The notes under the pieces were generated by a model that saw nothing but the letters and a program-made list of their open reading frames with translations, did no database searches and was not told where the DNA came from. A stretch of 64,000 bases of DNA from Leptolyngbya sp. Heron Island J (lineage in GTDB: Bacteria > Cyanobacteriota > Cyanobacteriia > Phormidesmidales > Phormidesmidaceae): positions 1 to 64,000 of the forward strand of contig NZ_AWNH01000015.1 in NCBI RefSeq assembly GCF_000482245.1, read 5' to 3'. Positions 18,568 to 29,076 of this stretch are shown one piece after another. The position numbers and the translations under genes are program-made. How positions within the stretch are numbered: the stretch's first letter is position 1; each line of letters starts with the position of its first letter.

Positions 18568-18792
18568 TTACTTCTTCCTTAAACGATAGGTAATACGCCC
18601 CTTAGTCAAGTCATAGGGAGTCAATTCCACCTTGACTCGATCTCCGGGCAAAATCTTGATGTAATTACGACGGATTTTTCCAGAAATATGGGCCAAGACG
18701 TTAAACCCATTATCTAAATCAACCCGAAACATAGCATTGGGAAGAGATTCGGTAACAGTCCCTTCCATTTCAATTAAATCCTGCTTAGACAA
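18568..18792 (-). CDS. infA: Translation initiation factor IF-1
   Basis: A 74-residue OB-fold protein that occupies the ribosomal A site during initiation. The family N terminus [14 protein letters not shown] begins with a TTG start at 18792, giving the standard length; the open frame extends to 18879 but that part is not conserved. The rest ([36 protein letters not shown]) is nearly invariant in cyanobacteria. It is the last gene of the minus-strand block. Normally rpmJ and rpsM follow directly; here the next genes are on the other strand and the continuation is found at 34548. Confidence 0.95.
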
Positions 18793-18827
18793 GTAGCTAT
18801 TCCTCAATTCAATAAACAAGCAAACAC

Positions 18828-18860
18828 GAAGCGGACGGACCCTAACCGTCCCCCCGCTTC
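18828..18860 (-). promoter_or_regulatory. Stem-loop between adk and infA
   Basis: GAAGCGGACGG (18828-18838) pairs with CCGTCC...CCGCTTC (18846-18860), with a small bulge of Cs. It lies in the 264-base adk-infA gap, in the leader of infA on the minus strand. Could be a processing site or a partial terminator; nothing decides between them. Confidence 0.35.
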
Positions 18861-19056
18861 CAAGCAGCAGTCCCAACACTTTAGGTCTACTTTTACCCCA
18901 TTAGCATCATCGAAAGTCTTCAAGGCTGTTCCTAACTCTAGCTAACGGGGTCAACGTTATAAGAGTAACAAACGATACTCCTAATGCCATGGAACAGTCC
19001 CCTGTAAATAACTTTCAAAACCCACAACCAGAATCAGTTGGTAGTTAGCATCTGTT

Positions 19057-19611
19057 CTATGCTTGCAAAACCTGCGTCAAGTCAGATGCTACCGAATCCA
19101 TAGGCTGGTGGCCATTAATTGATACCAGCTGCTGGCGACTTCTAAAGAACTCAATCAAAGGTTCCGTCTGCTGACGATAAACCTCCAATCGATGACGAAT
19201 CACCTCTTCATTATCATCCTTACGACCACGTGCCAGTAGTCGCGATATGAGTACCTTATCCGGTACTTCCAAATTCAGCACACACTCGCAAGGCTGCTCA
19301 ATCTCTGCCAGTAGCTTATCTAAAAAATTTGCCTGACTAACATTACGAGGAAATCCATCTAAAATCCAACCCTTATCAGCATCTTTTTGACCTAAACGCT
19401 CACGGATGAGATCCAGAATTAAATCATCGGGAACTAGTTCTCCCGCATTCATGTAAGATTCTGCTTTCGTTCCCAGATCAGTTTTATCGGCAACTGCTGA
19501 ACGTAAAATGTCGCCAGTTGAAATGTGGGGAACCTCAAAATCCTTAGACAAAACTGCGGCTTGAGTCCCCTTACCGGCCCCAGGAGGCCCCAAAAAAATT
19601 ACTCTTATCAC
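19057..19611 (-). CDS. adk: Adenylate kinase
   Basis: A 184-residue nucleoside monophosphate kinase interconverting AMP, ADP and ATP. The P-loop GPPGAGKGTQ begins near residue 8, DGFPRN and LARGRKDDNEEVIRHRL follow. The lid is the short form without zinc cysteines, as usual in cyanobacteria. The start is GTG at 19611. Its G is the last base of the secY stop codon (TAGTG), so the two genes overlap by one base and are probably translationally coupled. The same place in the cluster is occupied by adk in most cyanobacteria. Confidence 0.95.
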   Translation of the reverse strand: MIRVIFLGPPGAGKGTQAAVLSKDFEVPHISTGDILRSAVADKTDLGTKAESYMNAGELVPDDLILDLIRERLGQKDADKGWILDGFPRNVSQANFLDKLLAEIEQPCECVLNLEVPDKVLISRLLARGRKDDNEEVIRHRLEVYRQQTEPLIEFFRSRQQLVSINGHQPMDSVASDLTQVLQA

Positions 19612-20933
19612 TACTTTTTCACCATGCCTTCGTAACGTTGAGAAATCACATAGGTTTGAATTTGCTTCGCTGTGTCAATGGCAACACCCACCAAAATCAG
19701 CAAAGACGTAGCACCTAAGCCTTGGAAAACAGTTACGCGCAAACCACTTTCCACCATACTTGGCACTACAGCAACTACTCCAAGAAACAAAGCCCCTAAG
19801 AAAGTTAGTCGATTCAATACCTTACCAATGAAATCACTGGTGGCTTTTCCAGGCCGAATTCCTGGGATACTTGCTCCCATTTTTTTCAAATTTCGTGACA
19901 TATCCTCAGGATCTACAACCAGCGACGCATAGAAGTAGCTGAAGAAAAGAATCATTACTAGATACATCAAGTTGTACGGAATCGAACCTGGACTCAAAAA
20001 CCGGTTCACGAAATCCGAAACACCTGGATTAGCCAAAGTAGTCGCAATGTAAGGAGCTGCCTGCAAAGGCAAAACCAGGATAGCCGAGGCAAAAATGATC
20101 GGCATCACTCCACCCTGATTAAGTCGCAAGGGCAAATAATTACTCTTCTCCAGATAAAGCTTACGACCTACCTGACGTCGTGCCGATACAATCGGAATCC
20201 GACGCATGCCCTCTTGAACGAACACAATCCCCACAATCATGGCCAAGTAGACCAGGCTAACAATAATAATGCCTGCCACATCTTGCCGAGATGATGTAGG
20301 TGATTGAGCTACCGTAACAGCGCTGTTTAGGAGACGGGGCAGAGATGACACAATGTTCAGAAAAATCAGCAATGACGCACCATTACCAACACCACGCTCG
20401 GTGATTAACTCACCTACCCACATGACAAACATTGACCCCGCCGTCAGAGCGACTGCAGTTTCAACAACAAATGGAATACCAGGTTGATTTGCGAAGGGGC
20501 TCAGTAAAAAGCTAGCCAACAAGGTACTCTGCAAAACTGCCCAACCCACTGCTACATAGCGAGTAATTTGAGAAATTTTTCGACGCCCAGCTTCACCCTC
20601 ATTTTTTTGGAGATCTTCCAGCTGAGGAATTGCGGCTGTCAGCAACTGCATGATGATGGAGGCATTGATGTAAGGCAAAATGCCCAGTGCAAAAATACCC
20701 AGCAGGGACAAGCCACCACCCACAAAGATGTCTAAAAAGCCCAGAAGACCTCCAGCATCAACCTGTTGTGAGAACGCAACACGATCAATCCCTGGCACAG
20801 GAATATACATTCCCAAGCGTACCAGCACCAATAACCCTAAAGTCACCAACAAACGTCCACGCAGACCAGCAGCCTGAGCCATCTGCAAGAAAGTTTCTTG
20901 GGCGGTGGGTGTCTTTCCTCGACTGACAACCAT
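19611..20933 (-). CDS. secY: Preprotein translocase channel SecY
   Basis: A 440-residue, ten-segment membrane protein forming the Sec pore in plasma and thylakoid membranes. Signatures are YIPVPGIDRVAFSQQ, LGILPYINASIIMQLLTAAI, QEGMRRIPIVSARRQVGR (cytosolic loop binding the ribosome or SecA) and LNRLTFLGALFLGVVAVVP. It lies after rplO and overlaps adk by one base. Its partner secG lies at 61489. Confidence 0.97.
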   Translation of the reverse strand: MVVSRGKTPTAQETFLQMAQAAGLRGRLLVTLGLLVLVRLGMYIPVPGIDRVAFSQQVDAGGLLGFLDIFVGGGLSLLGIFALGILPYINASIIMQLLTAAIPQLEDLQKNEGEAGRRKISQITRYVAVGWAVLQSTLLASFLLSPFANQPGIPFVVETAVALTAGSMFVMWVGELITERGVGNGASLLIFLNIVSSLPRLLNSAVTVAQSPTSSRQDVAGIIIVSLVYLAMIVGIVFVQEGMRRIPIVSARRQVGRKLYLEKSNYLPLRLNQGGVMPIIFASAILVLPLQAAPYIATTLANPGVSDFVNRFLSPGSIPYNLMYLVMILFFSYFYASLVVDPEDMSRNLKKMGASIPGIRPGKATSDFIGKVLNRLTFLGALFLGVVAVVPSMVESGLRVTVFQGLGATSLLILVGVAIDTAKQIQTYVISQRYEGMVKK

Positions 20934-21017
20934 AATTTTAGATTCTATCTACACGTAAGCTGCACCCAGGCCAAAACCAAGGCACAGCCAATTGGGATAT
21001 ATGCTTATTCTAAAGGC

Positions 21018-21464
21018 TTACGCCACGATTTCACAGGTGCCGCCAGCTGCCTCGATTTTAGCTTTGGCACTTTGTGTAAATGCCGCTGCTTTCACTGTCA
21101 AAGCAACACTTAGCTCACCATTACCCAAAATCTTCAGAGGTCCGTCATTAGATGTAATGATGCCAGCCTCCAGCAAAGATTCCATAGTAACTTCCGAGCC
21201 AGCAGACAGCTCAGCCAGCCGTGACACATTGAGGATAGTGAAGACCTTCTGATTAACAATAGGAAAGTGCTTCAATTTTGGAATTCGGCGATACAACGGC
21301 AGCTGACCACCCTCAAATCCAGGTCGTGTAGGACGTCCCGAACGAGCTTTTTGGCCACGCATACCAAAGCCGCAGGTAGCACCCTGTCCTGCTGCAATTC
21401 CACGGCCCAAACGTCGACGCCGACGCCTGGAACCGGCTTTTGGCTGAACATCCTCTAGTCTCAT
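21018..21464 (-). CDS. rplO: 50S ribosomal protein L15
   Basis: 148 residues from ATG at 21464 ([20 protein letters not shown]). The open frame begins eight codons earlier but MRLEDVQP is the conserved start. The Gly/Arg-rich N terminus and [19 protein letters not shown] are diagnostic of L15, a late-assembly 23S rRNA binder. It is followed by secY after 84 bases and is preceded by rpsE. Confidence 0.97.
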   Translation of the reverse strand: MRLEDVQPKAGSRRRRRRLGRGIAAGQGATCGFGMRGQKARSGRPTRPGFEGGQLPLYRRIPKLKHFPIVNQKVFTILNVSRLAELSAGSEVTMESLLEAGIITSNDGPLKILGNGELSVALTVKAAAFTQSAKAKIEAAGGTCEIVA

Positions 21465-21499
21465 GGTTCTAAATCCCAACAAATTCAACTATTTCAGAC

Positions 21500-22024
21500 T
21501 TAAGCGTAGAGCTTCTCAAGGGAAACGCCCCGCTCTTTAGCAACCTCAGAAAAGGTTCTCAAGGAAGCCAGTGCATCAGCGGCTGCACGAGCATTATTAA
21601 GCTGGTTACCAGAACCCAGCTGCTTAGCTAAAACGTTTCGTACACCTGCCAGTTCAAGCACAGTACGTACCGCACCACCAGCGATTACACCAGTACCAGG
21701 GGCTGCCGGACGCATAAAGACACGAGCACCACCGGCCTCACCAATAGCAGGATGAGGAAGGGAATAAGCCTTGTTTAGTGGTACATCCACAAGATTTTTT
21801 TTGCCATCAGCTACGCCTTTTTTAACGGCACCAATGACATCACTTGCCTTACCAACACCCACACCAACTTGGCCTTTTTCATTGCCAATCACGACAATGG
21901 CGCGAAAGCTCAGCTTCTTACCACCTTTAACCACCTTAGTCACGCGGCGGATTTGCACCACTCTTTCCTGCCACTCTGACTCTTTTTCCTTGCCCTTGTT
22001 ACTTTTGCGACGTTCCTTTGCCAT
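21500..22024 (-). CDS. rpsE: 30S ribosomal protein S5
   Basis: 174 residues. The double-stranded RNA-binding fold is seen in [20 protein letters not shown] and [40 protein letters not shown] marks the C-terminal domain. S5 contributes to decoding accuracy and mRNA entry. Sits between rplR and rplO in the standard order. Confidence 0.97.
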   Translation of the reverse strand: MAKERRKSNKGKEKESEWQERVVQIRRVTKVVKGGKKLSFRAIVVIGNEKGQVGVGVGKASDVIGAVKKGVADGKKNLVDVPLNKAYSLPHPAIGEAGGARVFMRPAAPGTGVIAGGAVRTVLELAGVRNVLAKQLGSGNQLNNARAAADALASLRTFSEVAKERGVSLEKLYA

Positions 22025-22045
22025 GATTCAACCTTTGTAGAAGTC

Positions 22046-22405
22046 TTAGAAATCCAACCCAGCTTCACGAGCAGCCTCTGCCAGGGCCGCTACTCGACCG
22101 TGATAAAGCTTACCACCACGATCAAAAACGACCTGCTTAACCCCCTTGGCCAAGGAACGCTCAGCAATAAGCTTACCCACTTGCGCTGAAGCATCTTTTG
22201 TAGAACTACTGTCTTCGCCTTTTAAATCGGCATCTAAAGTAGACGCAGCCGCCAAAGTGTGGTGTTTATAGTCATCAATGACTTGAGCATAGATATGATT
22301 GTTAGAGCGATACACCGCTAGACGAGGCCGCTCAGCCGTGCCTTTAACTCGACGACGGATACGTGAGTGGCGACGGCGGGTAGATTGTTTACGCGTAGCT
22401 TTCAT
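22046..22405 (-). CDS. rplR: 50S ribosomal protein L18
   Basis: 119 residues with the Arg/Lys-rich N terminus [20 protein letters not shown] and then [20 protein letters not shown], typical of the 5S rRNA-binding protein L18. [20 protein letters not shown] closes the fold. Eight bases separate it from rplF, indicating one transcript. Confidence 0.97.
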   Translation of the reverse strand: MKATRKQSTRRRHSRIRRRVKGTAERPRLAVYRSNNHIYAQVIDDYKHHTLAAASTLDADLKGEDSSSTKDASAQVGKLIAERSLAKGVKQVVFDRGGKLYHGRVAALAEAAREAGLDF

Positions 22406-22412
22406 AACTCAA

Positions 22413-22949
22413 TTACTTCCCTGCTTTACCAGCCTTACGTCTAACCATCTCACCGGAGTATCGCACTCCTTTACCCTTATATGGCTCAGGAGGACGAGCA
22501 TCACGAATTTTGGCAGCAACGGTTCCTACTAATTCCTTATCAATTCCAGAAACAGTCACGTTGGTGTTGCTTTCTACTTTAAACTCAATGCCTGCTGGCG
22601 GTTCAAACTCAACCGGATGGCTATAGCCCAGGTTCATGGTTAATGTCTTGCCTTTAACAGCAGCTCGATAACCCACGCCCTTGATTTCCAGACGCTTCTC
22701 AAACCCTTTAGACACACCTTCCACCATGTTGGCAATTAGAGTGCGTGATAAACCATGACGAGCACGGGCTGTCCGTGAATCATCTTGGCGAGTCACAACA
22801 ACTTGCTCACCCTCTTGAGCAATGTTGACTTCCCCAGGGAGGACACGAGATAGCTCTCCCTTTGGACCTTTGACGACTACTGATTGAGCATCAATAGACA
22901 CAGTTACACCTGAAGGTACAGGTACCGGCTTTTTACCAATCCGAGACAT
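22413..22949 (-). CDS. rplF: 50S ribosomal protein L6
   Basis: 178 residues from ATG at 22949 ([15 protein letters not shown]); thirteen in-frame codons further upstream are not conserved. Two repeated halves are typical of L6; the C-terminal motif [20 protein letters not shown] is diagnostic. It binds 23S rRNA domain VI near the factor-binding site. Confidence 0.97.
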   Translation of the reverse strand: MSRIGKKPVPVPSGVTVSIDAQSVVVKGPKGELSRVLPGEVNIAQEGEQVVVTRQDDSRTARARHGLSRTLIANMVEGVSKGFEKRLEIKGVGYRAAVKGKTLTMNLGYSHPVEFEPPAGIEFKVESNTNVTVSGIDKELVGTVAAKIRDARPPEPYKGKGVRYSGEMVRRKAGKAGK

Positions 22950-23010
22950 TTTAATCTTCCCTAACGCCAGCAGCGGCCATGATAACAACTAATACAAGTA
23001 AGGCAACACG

Positions 23011-23412
23011 TTACCAGATATAACAGAGCACTTCTCCGCCAACGCCCTGACTGCGGGCAGCTCTGTCAGTCATGATGCCACTTGAGGTAGAAACAATGGC
23101 AATACCGATACCTCCCAAGACGCGAGGTAAGTCCTTACAGCTTGAATAGACTCGCAAACCTGGTTTACTGACGCGAGTCAGGTTGCGAATGATCGGCTGC
23201 TGCATCTTGCCTTTATACCTCAGGCTCACGGTCATCATTCGTGCTACCCCTTCAGTTGACTCCGAGGTATCACCAATAAAGCCTTCTTCTTGAAGCACCT
23301 TGGCGATATTACGGGTAACTTTGGTAGATGGAATTTGGACAGTCCTATGCCGCGCAAGATTTGCATTTCGAATGCGCGTCAGCATGTCTGAAATCGTATC
23401 GTTAGACGCCAT
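23011..23412 (-). CDS. rpsH: 30S ribosomal protein S8
   Basis: 133 residues, starting [19 protein letters not shown] and ending [20 protein letters not shown], the 16S-binding motif of S8. In E. coli S8 represses part of this operon by binding its mRNA; whether this occurs here cannot be judged. Confidence 0.97.
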   Translation of the reverse strand: MASNDTISDMLTRIRNANLARHRTVQIPSTKVTRNIAKVLQEEGFIGDTSESTEGVARMMTVSLRYKGKMQQPIIRNLTRVSKPGLRVYSSCKDLPRVLGGIGIAIVSTSSGIMTDRAARSQGVGGEVLCYIW

Positions 23413-23432
23413 ATTTCTCTCTCGTATAAACC

Positions 23433-23978
23433 TCAGCTATCCCGGAACGGCATTCCCAACTCTTTTAGAAGAGCACGCCCTTCCTCATCAGTCTTGGCAT
23501 TGGTCACGATAGTGATGTCCATGCCACGAATCTGATCAACGCCGTCGTAATCAACCTCGGGGAAAATCAACTGCTCACGCAGTCCCAGGGTGTAATTTCC
23601 CCGACCATCAAAACTCTTAGGGCTTACACCGCGAAAGTCACGAATACGGGGTAAAACCAAATTAATTAGACGATTTAAGAATGCATACATTCGCTCAGAA
23701 CGCAGGGTCACCATCACCCCAACCGGCATACCTTGACGAATCTTAAATCCAGCAATTGCTTTTTTTGCTCGAGTAATTACCGGTCGCTGACCAGTGATTA
23801 CACCTACCTCACTCACTGACGCTTCTAGAGCCTTAGCATTTTGTGAAGCTTCACCTAACCCGCGGTTCACAGTTATCTTGAGGACTTTGGGTACTTGATG
23901 GACATTCTTGTACTCAAATTGCTCCATAAGTTTAGGAACAACTTTCGTATTATAAAAATCCTTTAGCTGTTCAGCCAT
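23433..23978 (-). CDS. rplE: 50S ribosomal protein L5
   Basis: 181 residues from ATG at 23978 ([20 protein letters not shown]); a longer in-frame reading to 24014 adds non-conserved residues. [39 protein letters not shown] and [20 protein letters not shown] are L5 signatures. L5 binds 5S rRNA and contacts the P-site tRNA. Confidence 0.97.
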   Translation of the reverse strand: MAEQLKDFYNTKVVPKLMEQFEYKNVHQVPKVLKITVNRGLGEASQNAKALEASVSEVGVITGQRPVITRAKKAIAGFKIRQGMPVGVMVTLRSERMYAFLNRLINLVLPRIRDFRGVSPKSFDGRGNYTLGLREQLIFPEVDYDGVDQIRGMDITIVTNAKTDEEGRALLKELGMPFRDS

Positions 23979-24022
23979 TTTCACGTTCCTTTCCCTGGGC
24001 TTGGTCAGGGACAAATAGTAAG

Positions 24023-24364
24023 CTAATCAATGATTTCGCCCGTCTTCTTCAAAATTCGGACTTTACGACCATCTTCGGTAAAGGTATGGCCAACGCGACT
24101 GGCTACTTTTTCCTTTTCGGAATAGAGCATCACGTTGGAACTATGAACCGGAAACTCAGACGTAACAATCTGACCAGATTCTCCTTCCTGACGAGGCTTT
24201 ACGTGCTTCGTACAGATGTTGACACCCTCAACAATCACTTGGCTTTTCTTGGGAAAGACAGCTGTAACTTCGCCAACTTTACCCTTATCTTTACCAGTGA
24301 TCACCTGTACGGTATCGCCCTTCTTGATGTGCATTTTATGACGCACAGATTGTTTGCTAGCCAC
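24023..24364 (-). CDS. rplX: 50S ribosomal protein L24
   Basis: 113 residues with the KOW motif [20 protein letters not shown] near the N terminus and [20 protein letters not shown] after it; an early assembly initiator on 23S rRNA. The start is GTG at 24364, whose G is the third base of the rplN stop TAG, another one-base overlap of the TAGTG kind. Confidence 0.96.
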   Translation of the reverse strand: MASKQSVRHKMHIKKGDTVQVITGKDKGKVGEVTAVFPKKSQVIVEGVNICTKHVKPRQEGESGQIVTSEFPVHSSNVMLYSEKEKVASRVGHTFTEDGRKVRILKKTGEIID

Positions 24365-24729
24365 TACAGTACCTCCGGTGCTAGTGAAACAATTTTGGTA
24401 AAGTTGCGATCGCGAAGTTCACGAGCAACAGGTCCAAAAACTCGGGTCCCCTTAGGATTATTATCGTTATTGATTAACACAGCAGCATTATCATCAAAAC
24501 GAATACTCATACCGCTACTGCGGCGAAGGTTCTTTTTGGTACGCACCACAACAGCCCGCACAACATCAGACTTCTTCACACCCATGTTGGGCAGCGCATC
24601 TTTAACCACCGCGATAATGACATCGCCCACACTAGCGTAGCGACGATTACCGCCTAAAACGCGGATACACATTAGCTTACGTGCACCACTGTTATCCGCC
24701 ACATTCAGATATGTTTCCTGCTGAATCAT
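24364..24729 (-). CDS. rplN: 50S ribosomal protein L14
   Basis: 121 residues, a conserved five-stranded barrel. [20 protein letters not shown] and [20 protein letters not shown] are diagnostic. L14 contacts L19 and the 30S subunit in a bridge. Overlaps rplX by one base. Confidence 0.97.
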   Translation of the reverse strand: MIQQETYLNVADNSGARKLMCIRVLGGNRRYASVGDVIIAVVKDALPNMGVKKSDVVRAVVVRTKKNLRRSSGMSIRFDDNAAVLINNDNNPKGTRVFGPVARELRDRNFTKIVSLAPEVL

Positions 24730-24741
24730 TGATTGGCTCCA

Positions 24742-24993
24742 CTACACTTTTTCAGAACGGCCTACAATATCGGCAACAACCCAGCACTTAGTCCGACTTA
24801 GGGGACGAGTTTCACGAATGCGCACAATATCCCCGGCCTTACACTCGTTAGAGTCGTCGTGGGCCTTGTACTTCTTAGTACGGACGACAATTTTTTGATA
24901 CTTAGGGTGGGGGACACGATTTTCGACAGCTACTACTACTGTCTTGTCCATCTTGTCGCTAACAACTCGCCCCGTTAGTTCCTTAGCTGCCAT
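24742..24993 (-). CDS. rpsQ: 30S ribosomal protein S17
   Basis: 83 residues, OB fold. [20 protein letters not shown], then [20 protein letters not shown] and [14 protein letters not shown], match S17. It is a primary binder of the 16S 5' domain. Twelve bases from rplN. Confidence 0.97.
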   Translation of the reverse strand: MAAKELTGRVVSDKMDKTVVVAVENRVPHPKYQKIVVRTKKYKAHDDSNECKAGDIVRIRETRPLSRTKCWVVADIVGRSEKV

Positions 24994-25006
24994 AACTGTT
25001 TAACTC

Positions 25007-25255
25007 CTACTGCTCGCTACTTACTGCCGCATCATCGCCGGTTACACCACCACCAGCTAATTGACGCTCACGCTCGATAGTCATCAGCTGAGCCAACTTA
25101 CGGCGAGCATGCTTAAACTGATGAAACCCGGTTTCCATTTGCCGAGTAGCCTGTTGAAACCGCAAATCAAACAATTCACGCTTGATACCAGCGATTTCAG
25201 CAGCCAGCTCTTCATCGCTGAGTTTTCTTAACTCTTTAGCCTTAGAAAGCGCCAT
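25007..25255 (-). CDS. rpmC: 50S ribosomal protein L29
   Basis: 82 residues, two helices (KELRKLSDEELAAEIAGIKR, FDLRFQQATRQMETGFHQFK). The C-terminal tail beyond about residue 70 (GGVTGDDAAVSSEQ) is longer than in compact L29 proteins. L29 lies at the exit tunnel near the SRP docking site. Three bases separate rplP from it. Confidence 0.96.
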   Translation of the reverse strand: MALSKAKELRKLSDEELAAEIAGIKRELFDLRFQQATRQMETGFHQFKHARRKLAQLMTIERERQLAGGGVTGDDAAVSSEQ

Positions 25256-25258
25256 TAC

Positions 25259-25678
25259 TTAACCCTCCAATCCTTCACGGGCAACAAATTTTGTCTTAAA
25301 TGGCAGCTTGAAGGAAGCCAAACGCATTGCCTCACGAGCAATTTCCTCAGGCACACCTGTAATTTCAAAAACAATCCGACCAGGTTTGATCACAGCAACC
25401 CAGAATTCCGGATTACCTTTACCAGAACCCATACGAGTTTCAGCCGGACGCATTGTCACAGGCTTATCTGGGAAAACACGAATCCAGATTTTGCCGCCAC
25501 GCTTTACATAACGGGTCATTGCACGACGAGCAGCCTCAATTTGCCGAGAGGTCATCCAGGAACACTCAGTAGCCTGGAGAGCATAATCACCGAAGTTGAT
25601 TGTGCTACCTCGGTGGGCCATACCGCGCATACGCCCGCGATGCTGTTTACGAAATTTTGTTCTTCTAGGACTCAGCAT
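25259..25678 (-). CDS. rplP: 50S ribosomal protein L16
   Basis: 139 residues. [20 protein letters not shown] and [20 protein letters not shown] are highly conserved. L16 contacts the A-site tRNA elbow and organises 23S helices late in assembly. Downstream of rpsC by 36 bases and upstream of rpmC by three. Confidence 0.97.
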   Translation of the reverse strand: MLSPRRTKFRKQHRGRMRGMAHRGSTINFGDYALQATECSWMTSRQIEAARRAMTRYVKRGGKIWIRVFPDKPVTMRPAETRMGSGKGNPEFWVAVIKPGRIVFEITGVPEEIAREAMRLASFKLPFKTKFVAREGLEG

Positions 25679-25714
25679 GATGCTTAAACAGGCTAAACAG
25701 CTAAAGAGAAATAA

Positions 25715-26446
25715 TTATGAATCGTTAGAACGATCCTCGAACTGCTGACGGCGACGTGGCTGACGACGACGTGGCTGATTATTAGCAGGCTGAGGAGTAT
25801 CTTCCTGACCAGGAATAATTTCACCCTTGAAAACCCAGACTTTAATTCCTAAGATTCCATAAGTAGTCTGAGCTGTTTTATAGGCGTAGTCGATATTTGC
25901 ACGAAGGGTATGTAATGGCACACGACCTTCACGCGTCCACTCAGTACGAGCGATCTCAGCACCATTCAGGCGACCACTAACTTGAATCTTGATACCTTCA
26001 ACACCTGCACGCTGTGCACGCTGAATCGTCTGTCGAACAACTCGACGGAAAGATACGCGACGTTCTAACTGTTGAGTAATGTATTCAGCAATCAGAGCTG
26101 CTTCAGCATCAACACGAGCAACTTCAATTACATTGATCCGAATCTGACGGGTATTGTCTTTGAGCTTTTTCTGCAATCCAGCTCGTAATGATTCAATACC
26201 AGTACCACCACGCCCTACGACAACACCGGGCCGAGCAGTGTACACTTCTAAATCAATCTGGTCAGCCTTGCGAGCAATCTTAATGTCAGAAATACCAGCA
26301 TTATTGAGAGTTTTCTCAATAAACTGACGAATGACATGGTCCTCTTCAAGCTGAGCCGGGTATTGCTTTGAATCGGCATACCAACAAGATGCATGTTCCT
26401 TAGTAATACCAAGCCGAAAGCCAATTGGGTGAATTTTCTGTCCCAC
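25715..26446 (-). CDS. rpsC: 30S ribosomal protein S3
   Basis: 243 residues. KH domain about 40-110 ([20 protein letters not shown], the GxxG loop region) followed by the S3 C-terminal domain ([34 protein letters not shown]). The last 30 residues are a basic tail ([15 protein letters not shown]). S3 helps unwind mRNA at the entry pore. Confidence 0.97.
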   Translation of the reverse strand: MGQKIHPIGFRLGITKEHASCWYADSKQYPAQLEEDHVIRQFIEKTLNNAGISDIKIARKADQIDLEVYTARPGVVVGRGGTGIESLRAGLQKKLKDNTRQIRINVIEVARVDAEAALIAEYITQQLERRVSFRRVVRQTIQRAQRAGVEGIKIQVSGRLNGAEIARTEWTREGRVPLHTLRANIDYAYKTAQTTYGILGIKVWVFKGEIIPGQEDTPQPANNQPRRRQPRRRQQFEDRSNDS

Positions 26447-26489
26447 AGATCCTTCCTTATACAGAGCTAACAGTTAAAAACAATCGACC

Positions 26490-26852
26490 TTAACTAGCGG
26501 AGCCAGGAGCTACAGCGATTGTGATGTGACAAGTTGGTTTTCTAATTTGATAAGCACGCCCCTGGGCTCTAGGGCGATAACGCTTCAGCACAGGACCTTG
26601 ATCAGCAAAAGCCTCACTAATGTAAAGATCGACAGGATCCATGCCGTTGTTATGTTCAGCATTAGCAACAGCAGAACGAAGGACCTTAAGAATAGGCTCA
26701 CAAGCTCTGTAAGGCATAAATTCAAGAATAATTAATGCCTCACGGTAAGAAAGACCACGAATTTGGTCCAACACTCGACGCACCTTGTGGGGAGACATCC
26801 GAATGTAGCGAGCGACAGACTTAACTTGATTACTACTATCGATTTCAACCAT
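26490..26852 (-). CDS. rplV: 50S ribosomal protein L22
   Basis: 120 residues. [20 protein letters not shown] at the start and [20 protein letters not shown] for the beta hairpin that lines the exit tunnel. Eleven bases after rpsS. Confidence 0.97.
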   Translation of the reverse strand: MVEIDSSNQVKSVARYIRMSPHKVRRVLDQIRGLSYREALIILEFMPYRACEPILKVLRSAVANAEHNNGMDPVDLYISEAFADQGPVLKRYRPRAQGRAYQIRKPTCHITIAVAPGSAS

Positions 26853-26863
26853 GGCTAACCTCC

Positions 26864-27142
26864 CTAGCGTCGTGCCTTCTTATCACTCTTGACATGCCCA
26901 CGAAACGTGCGTGTGGGAGCAAATTCACCTAGCTTGTGCCCTACCATCTGTTCACTCACGTACACTGGCACATGTTGCCGACCATTGTGGACAGCAATGG
27001 TATGACCAATCATCTGAGGGATGATAGTAGAAGCACGAGACCAGGTTTTAATTACCTGCTTGTCTCCTTTGACATTGAGCTTTTCAATCTTTTTGAGCAA
27101 GTGATCTGCTACAAAAGGACCTTTTTTGAGAGAGCGAGCCAT
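26864..27142 (-). CDS. rpsS: 30S ribosomal protein S19
   Basis: 92 residues. [20 protein letters not shown] and [20 protein letters not shown] are invariant S19 segments. It lies in the 30S head and pairs with S13, whose gene is at 34767 on the other strand. Confidence 0.97.
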   Translation of the reverse strand: MARSLKKGPFVADHLLKKIEKLNVKGDKQVIKTWSRASTIIPQMIGHTIAVHNGRQHVPVYVSEQMVGHKLGEFAPTRTFRGHVKSDKKARR

Positions 27143-27225
27143 AGTTTCGCCAGCCTAAAAACAATCGGTTGAATAACAAAAAGAACTATCGATACCTTGT
27201 CGAGCCCAAACTATTGGACAGACAT

Positions 27226-28089
27226 CTATGAATCACGACCACCGCGACCACGTTTAGAAGAGCGACGACGGCGACGCACAATCAAAGATGTACTGGCTTT
27301 TTTCTTGTCACGCGTCTTGTAACCCAGTGCTGGCTTACCCCAAGGAGTCACAGGGCCACTACGACCAATTGGAGCCCGTCCTTCACCACCACCGTGGGGG
27401 TGATCAACCGGGTTCATTACACTACCCCGAACTTCTGGACGTCTTCCTAACCAGCGTTTGCGTCCAGCCTTACCAAGGGTGACGTTGCGAGCTTCCACAT
27501 TGCCCACTTGACCGATCGTGGCATAGCACTCGCGGCGAACCATACGCACCTCACTCGAAGGCAATTTGAGTGTGACATAACCACCCTCTTTTGCCATCAC
27601 CTGGGCAGAAGCACCAGCAGCACGAACAATCTGACCACCGCGTCCAGGGTAGAGTTCCACATTATGTACAGAAGTACCTAAGGGCATCTTATGCAGCGGT
27701 AGCGCGTTGCCCACCTCAAGTGGCGCATCAGGACCAGCCACAATAGTCGCCCCTACGGCTAAACCTGCAGGATGTAAGATGTAGCGCTTCTCACCATCCT
27801 CGTACTGAGCCAGGGAGATGCGAGCATTTCTATTGGGATCATATTCAACTGAAAGGATCTCAGCAGTCATCTCTCGCTTATCGCGCTTAAAGTCGATCAC
27901 GCGGTAGAGACGTTTGTGACCACCACCACGATGGCGGCAAGTAATGACACCACGGTTGTTTCTGCCTTTAGCACGATGAATAGAGCGCGTTAGTTTCTTT
28001 TCCGGCTTGCTCCGAGTGATTTCTGAAAAGTCAGAAACACTGCGCTCACGAGTACCTGGAGTCAGAGGCCGATAAGTACGAATTCCCAT
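27226..28089 (-). CDS. rplB: 50S ribosomal protein L2
   Basis: 287 residues. [20 protein letters not shown], then [20 protein letters not shown] and the conserved [20 protein letters not shown] near the peptidyl transferase centre. The His in this motif is the residue long linked to peptidyl transferase activity. The C terminus is Arg-rich. Confidence 0.98.
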   Translation of the reverse strand: MGIRTYRPLTPGTRERSVSDFSEITRSKPEKKLTRSIHRAKGRNNRGVITCRHRGGGHKRLYRVIDFKRDKREMTAEILSVEYDPNRNARISLAQYEDGEKRYILHPAGLAVGATIVAGPDAPLEVGNALPLHKMPLGTSVHNVELYPGRGGQIVRAAGASAQVMAKEGGYVTLKLPSSEVRMVRRECYATIGQVGNVEARNVTLGKAGRKRWLGRRPEVRGSVMNPVDHPHGGGEGRAPIGRSGPVTPWGKPALGYKTRDKKKASTSLIVRRRRRSSKRGRGGRDS

Positions 28090-28127
28090 GATTTTATCTG
28101 CAAACTAATTGAGTGCTAAAGCCAGGA

Positions 28128-28433
28128 CTAAACATCTGGGAAGAGGGGAATGCTATCGCCCTCAGCGAGAGTCACAACCGCCCGCTTATAAGTAGGCTTA
28201 TAACCGATAAAACGACCAAGACGCTTCTTCTTACGAGGTGGGTTCATAGTGCTAATACCAGTCACCTTGACCTCAAACAAAGCCTCAACCGCTGCCTTAA
28301 TTTCAGGTTTTGTTGCTTTTGGAGCGACTTCAAAGGTGTATTGATTATTTTCTAGATTTAGAGTCGCCTTCTCCGTAATGAGAGGCTTCCGAATAATATC
28401 GGGAAGATCTCGGGAGTTGATATCCTTAGGCAC
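28128..28433 (-). CDS. rplW: 50S ribosomal protein L23
   Basis: 101 residues. [20 protein letters not shown] and then [20 protein letters not shown]; the exit-tunnel protein that docks SRP and trigger factor. Its start overlaps the end of rplD by eight bases, a sign of coupled translation. Confidence 0.97.
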   Translation of the reverse strand: MPKDINSRDLPDIIRKPLITEKATLNLENNQYTFEVAPKATKPEIKAAVEALFEVKVTGISTMNPPRKKKRLGRFIGYKPTYKRAVVTLAEGDSIPLFPDV

Positions 28434-29058
28434 TGTACACCTCCTGAATTTTTTCGAGAGCAGCAGATGTCACCACTAAACGATCGGCTAAAACAATGTC
28501 ATAAGCATTCAGGTTTGTAGCCAGAATAAGCTTAATGCTAGGCACATTCCGCACAGAACGATGAATCACATCGCTTTTTTCAGCCGTAATCATCAAAACT
28601 TTCTGATCAGGCTCAATTCCCCAACGCTGCATGGCAGAGAGCACCTCTTTAGTCTTAGGTGCTGAAAGTTGCTCTTCAAACCCCTGCACTACAACCATGT
28701 CGTCAACGCGACTCTGAAACGCAGTACGCAAAGCTAAGCGTCGCTCTTTGCGATTCATTTTGACTGCAAAGTCACGAGGCTTGGGGCCAAAAATAACACC
28801 ACCGCCGCGCCACAATGGAGAACGGTTTGAACCAGCCCGAGCACGTCCAGTTCCTTTTTGCCGCCAAGGCTTACGACCACCACCGCGCACCTCAGAACGC
28901 GTCTTGGAAGATAGGGTACCCTGACGTGCATTGTGCATCTGACGAACGATGGCACGATGCACGATATGAGCCGCATTATCTTCGCTGGCCACACTTAGAT
29001 CGAGGGTGGCTGTACCGGCATCAGCGCCCTGCCAATCTTTTACTACGCAATCAACCAT
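28426..29058 (-). CDS. rplD: 50S ribosomal protein L4
   Basis: 210 residues. [20 protein letters not shown], then [20 protein letters not shown], the conserved tunnel loop. In E. coli L4 represses the S10 operon at its leader; the region upstream of rplC here does not show a recognisable equivalent. Overlaps rplW by eight bases. Confidence 0.97.
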   Translation of the reverse strand: MVDCVVKDWQGADAGTATLDLSVASEDNAAHIVHRAIVRQMHNARQGTLSSKTRSEVRGGGRKPWRQKGTGRARAGSNRSPLWRGGGVIFGPKPRDFAVKMNRKERRLALRTAFQSRVDDMVVVQGFEEQLSAPKTKEVLSAMQRWGIEPDQKVLMITAEKSDVIHRSVRNVPSIKLILATNLNAYDIVLADRLVVTSAALEKIQEVYSA

Positions 29059-29076
29059 GATGAGTTCCTAGCCCTC

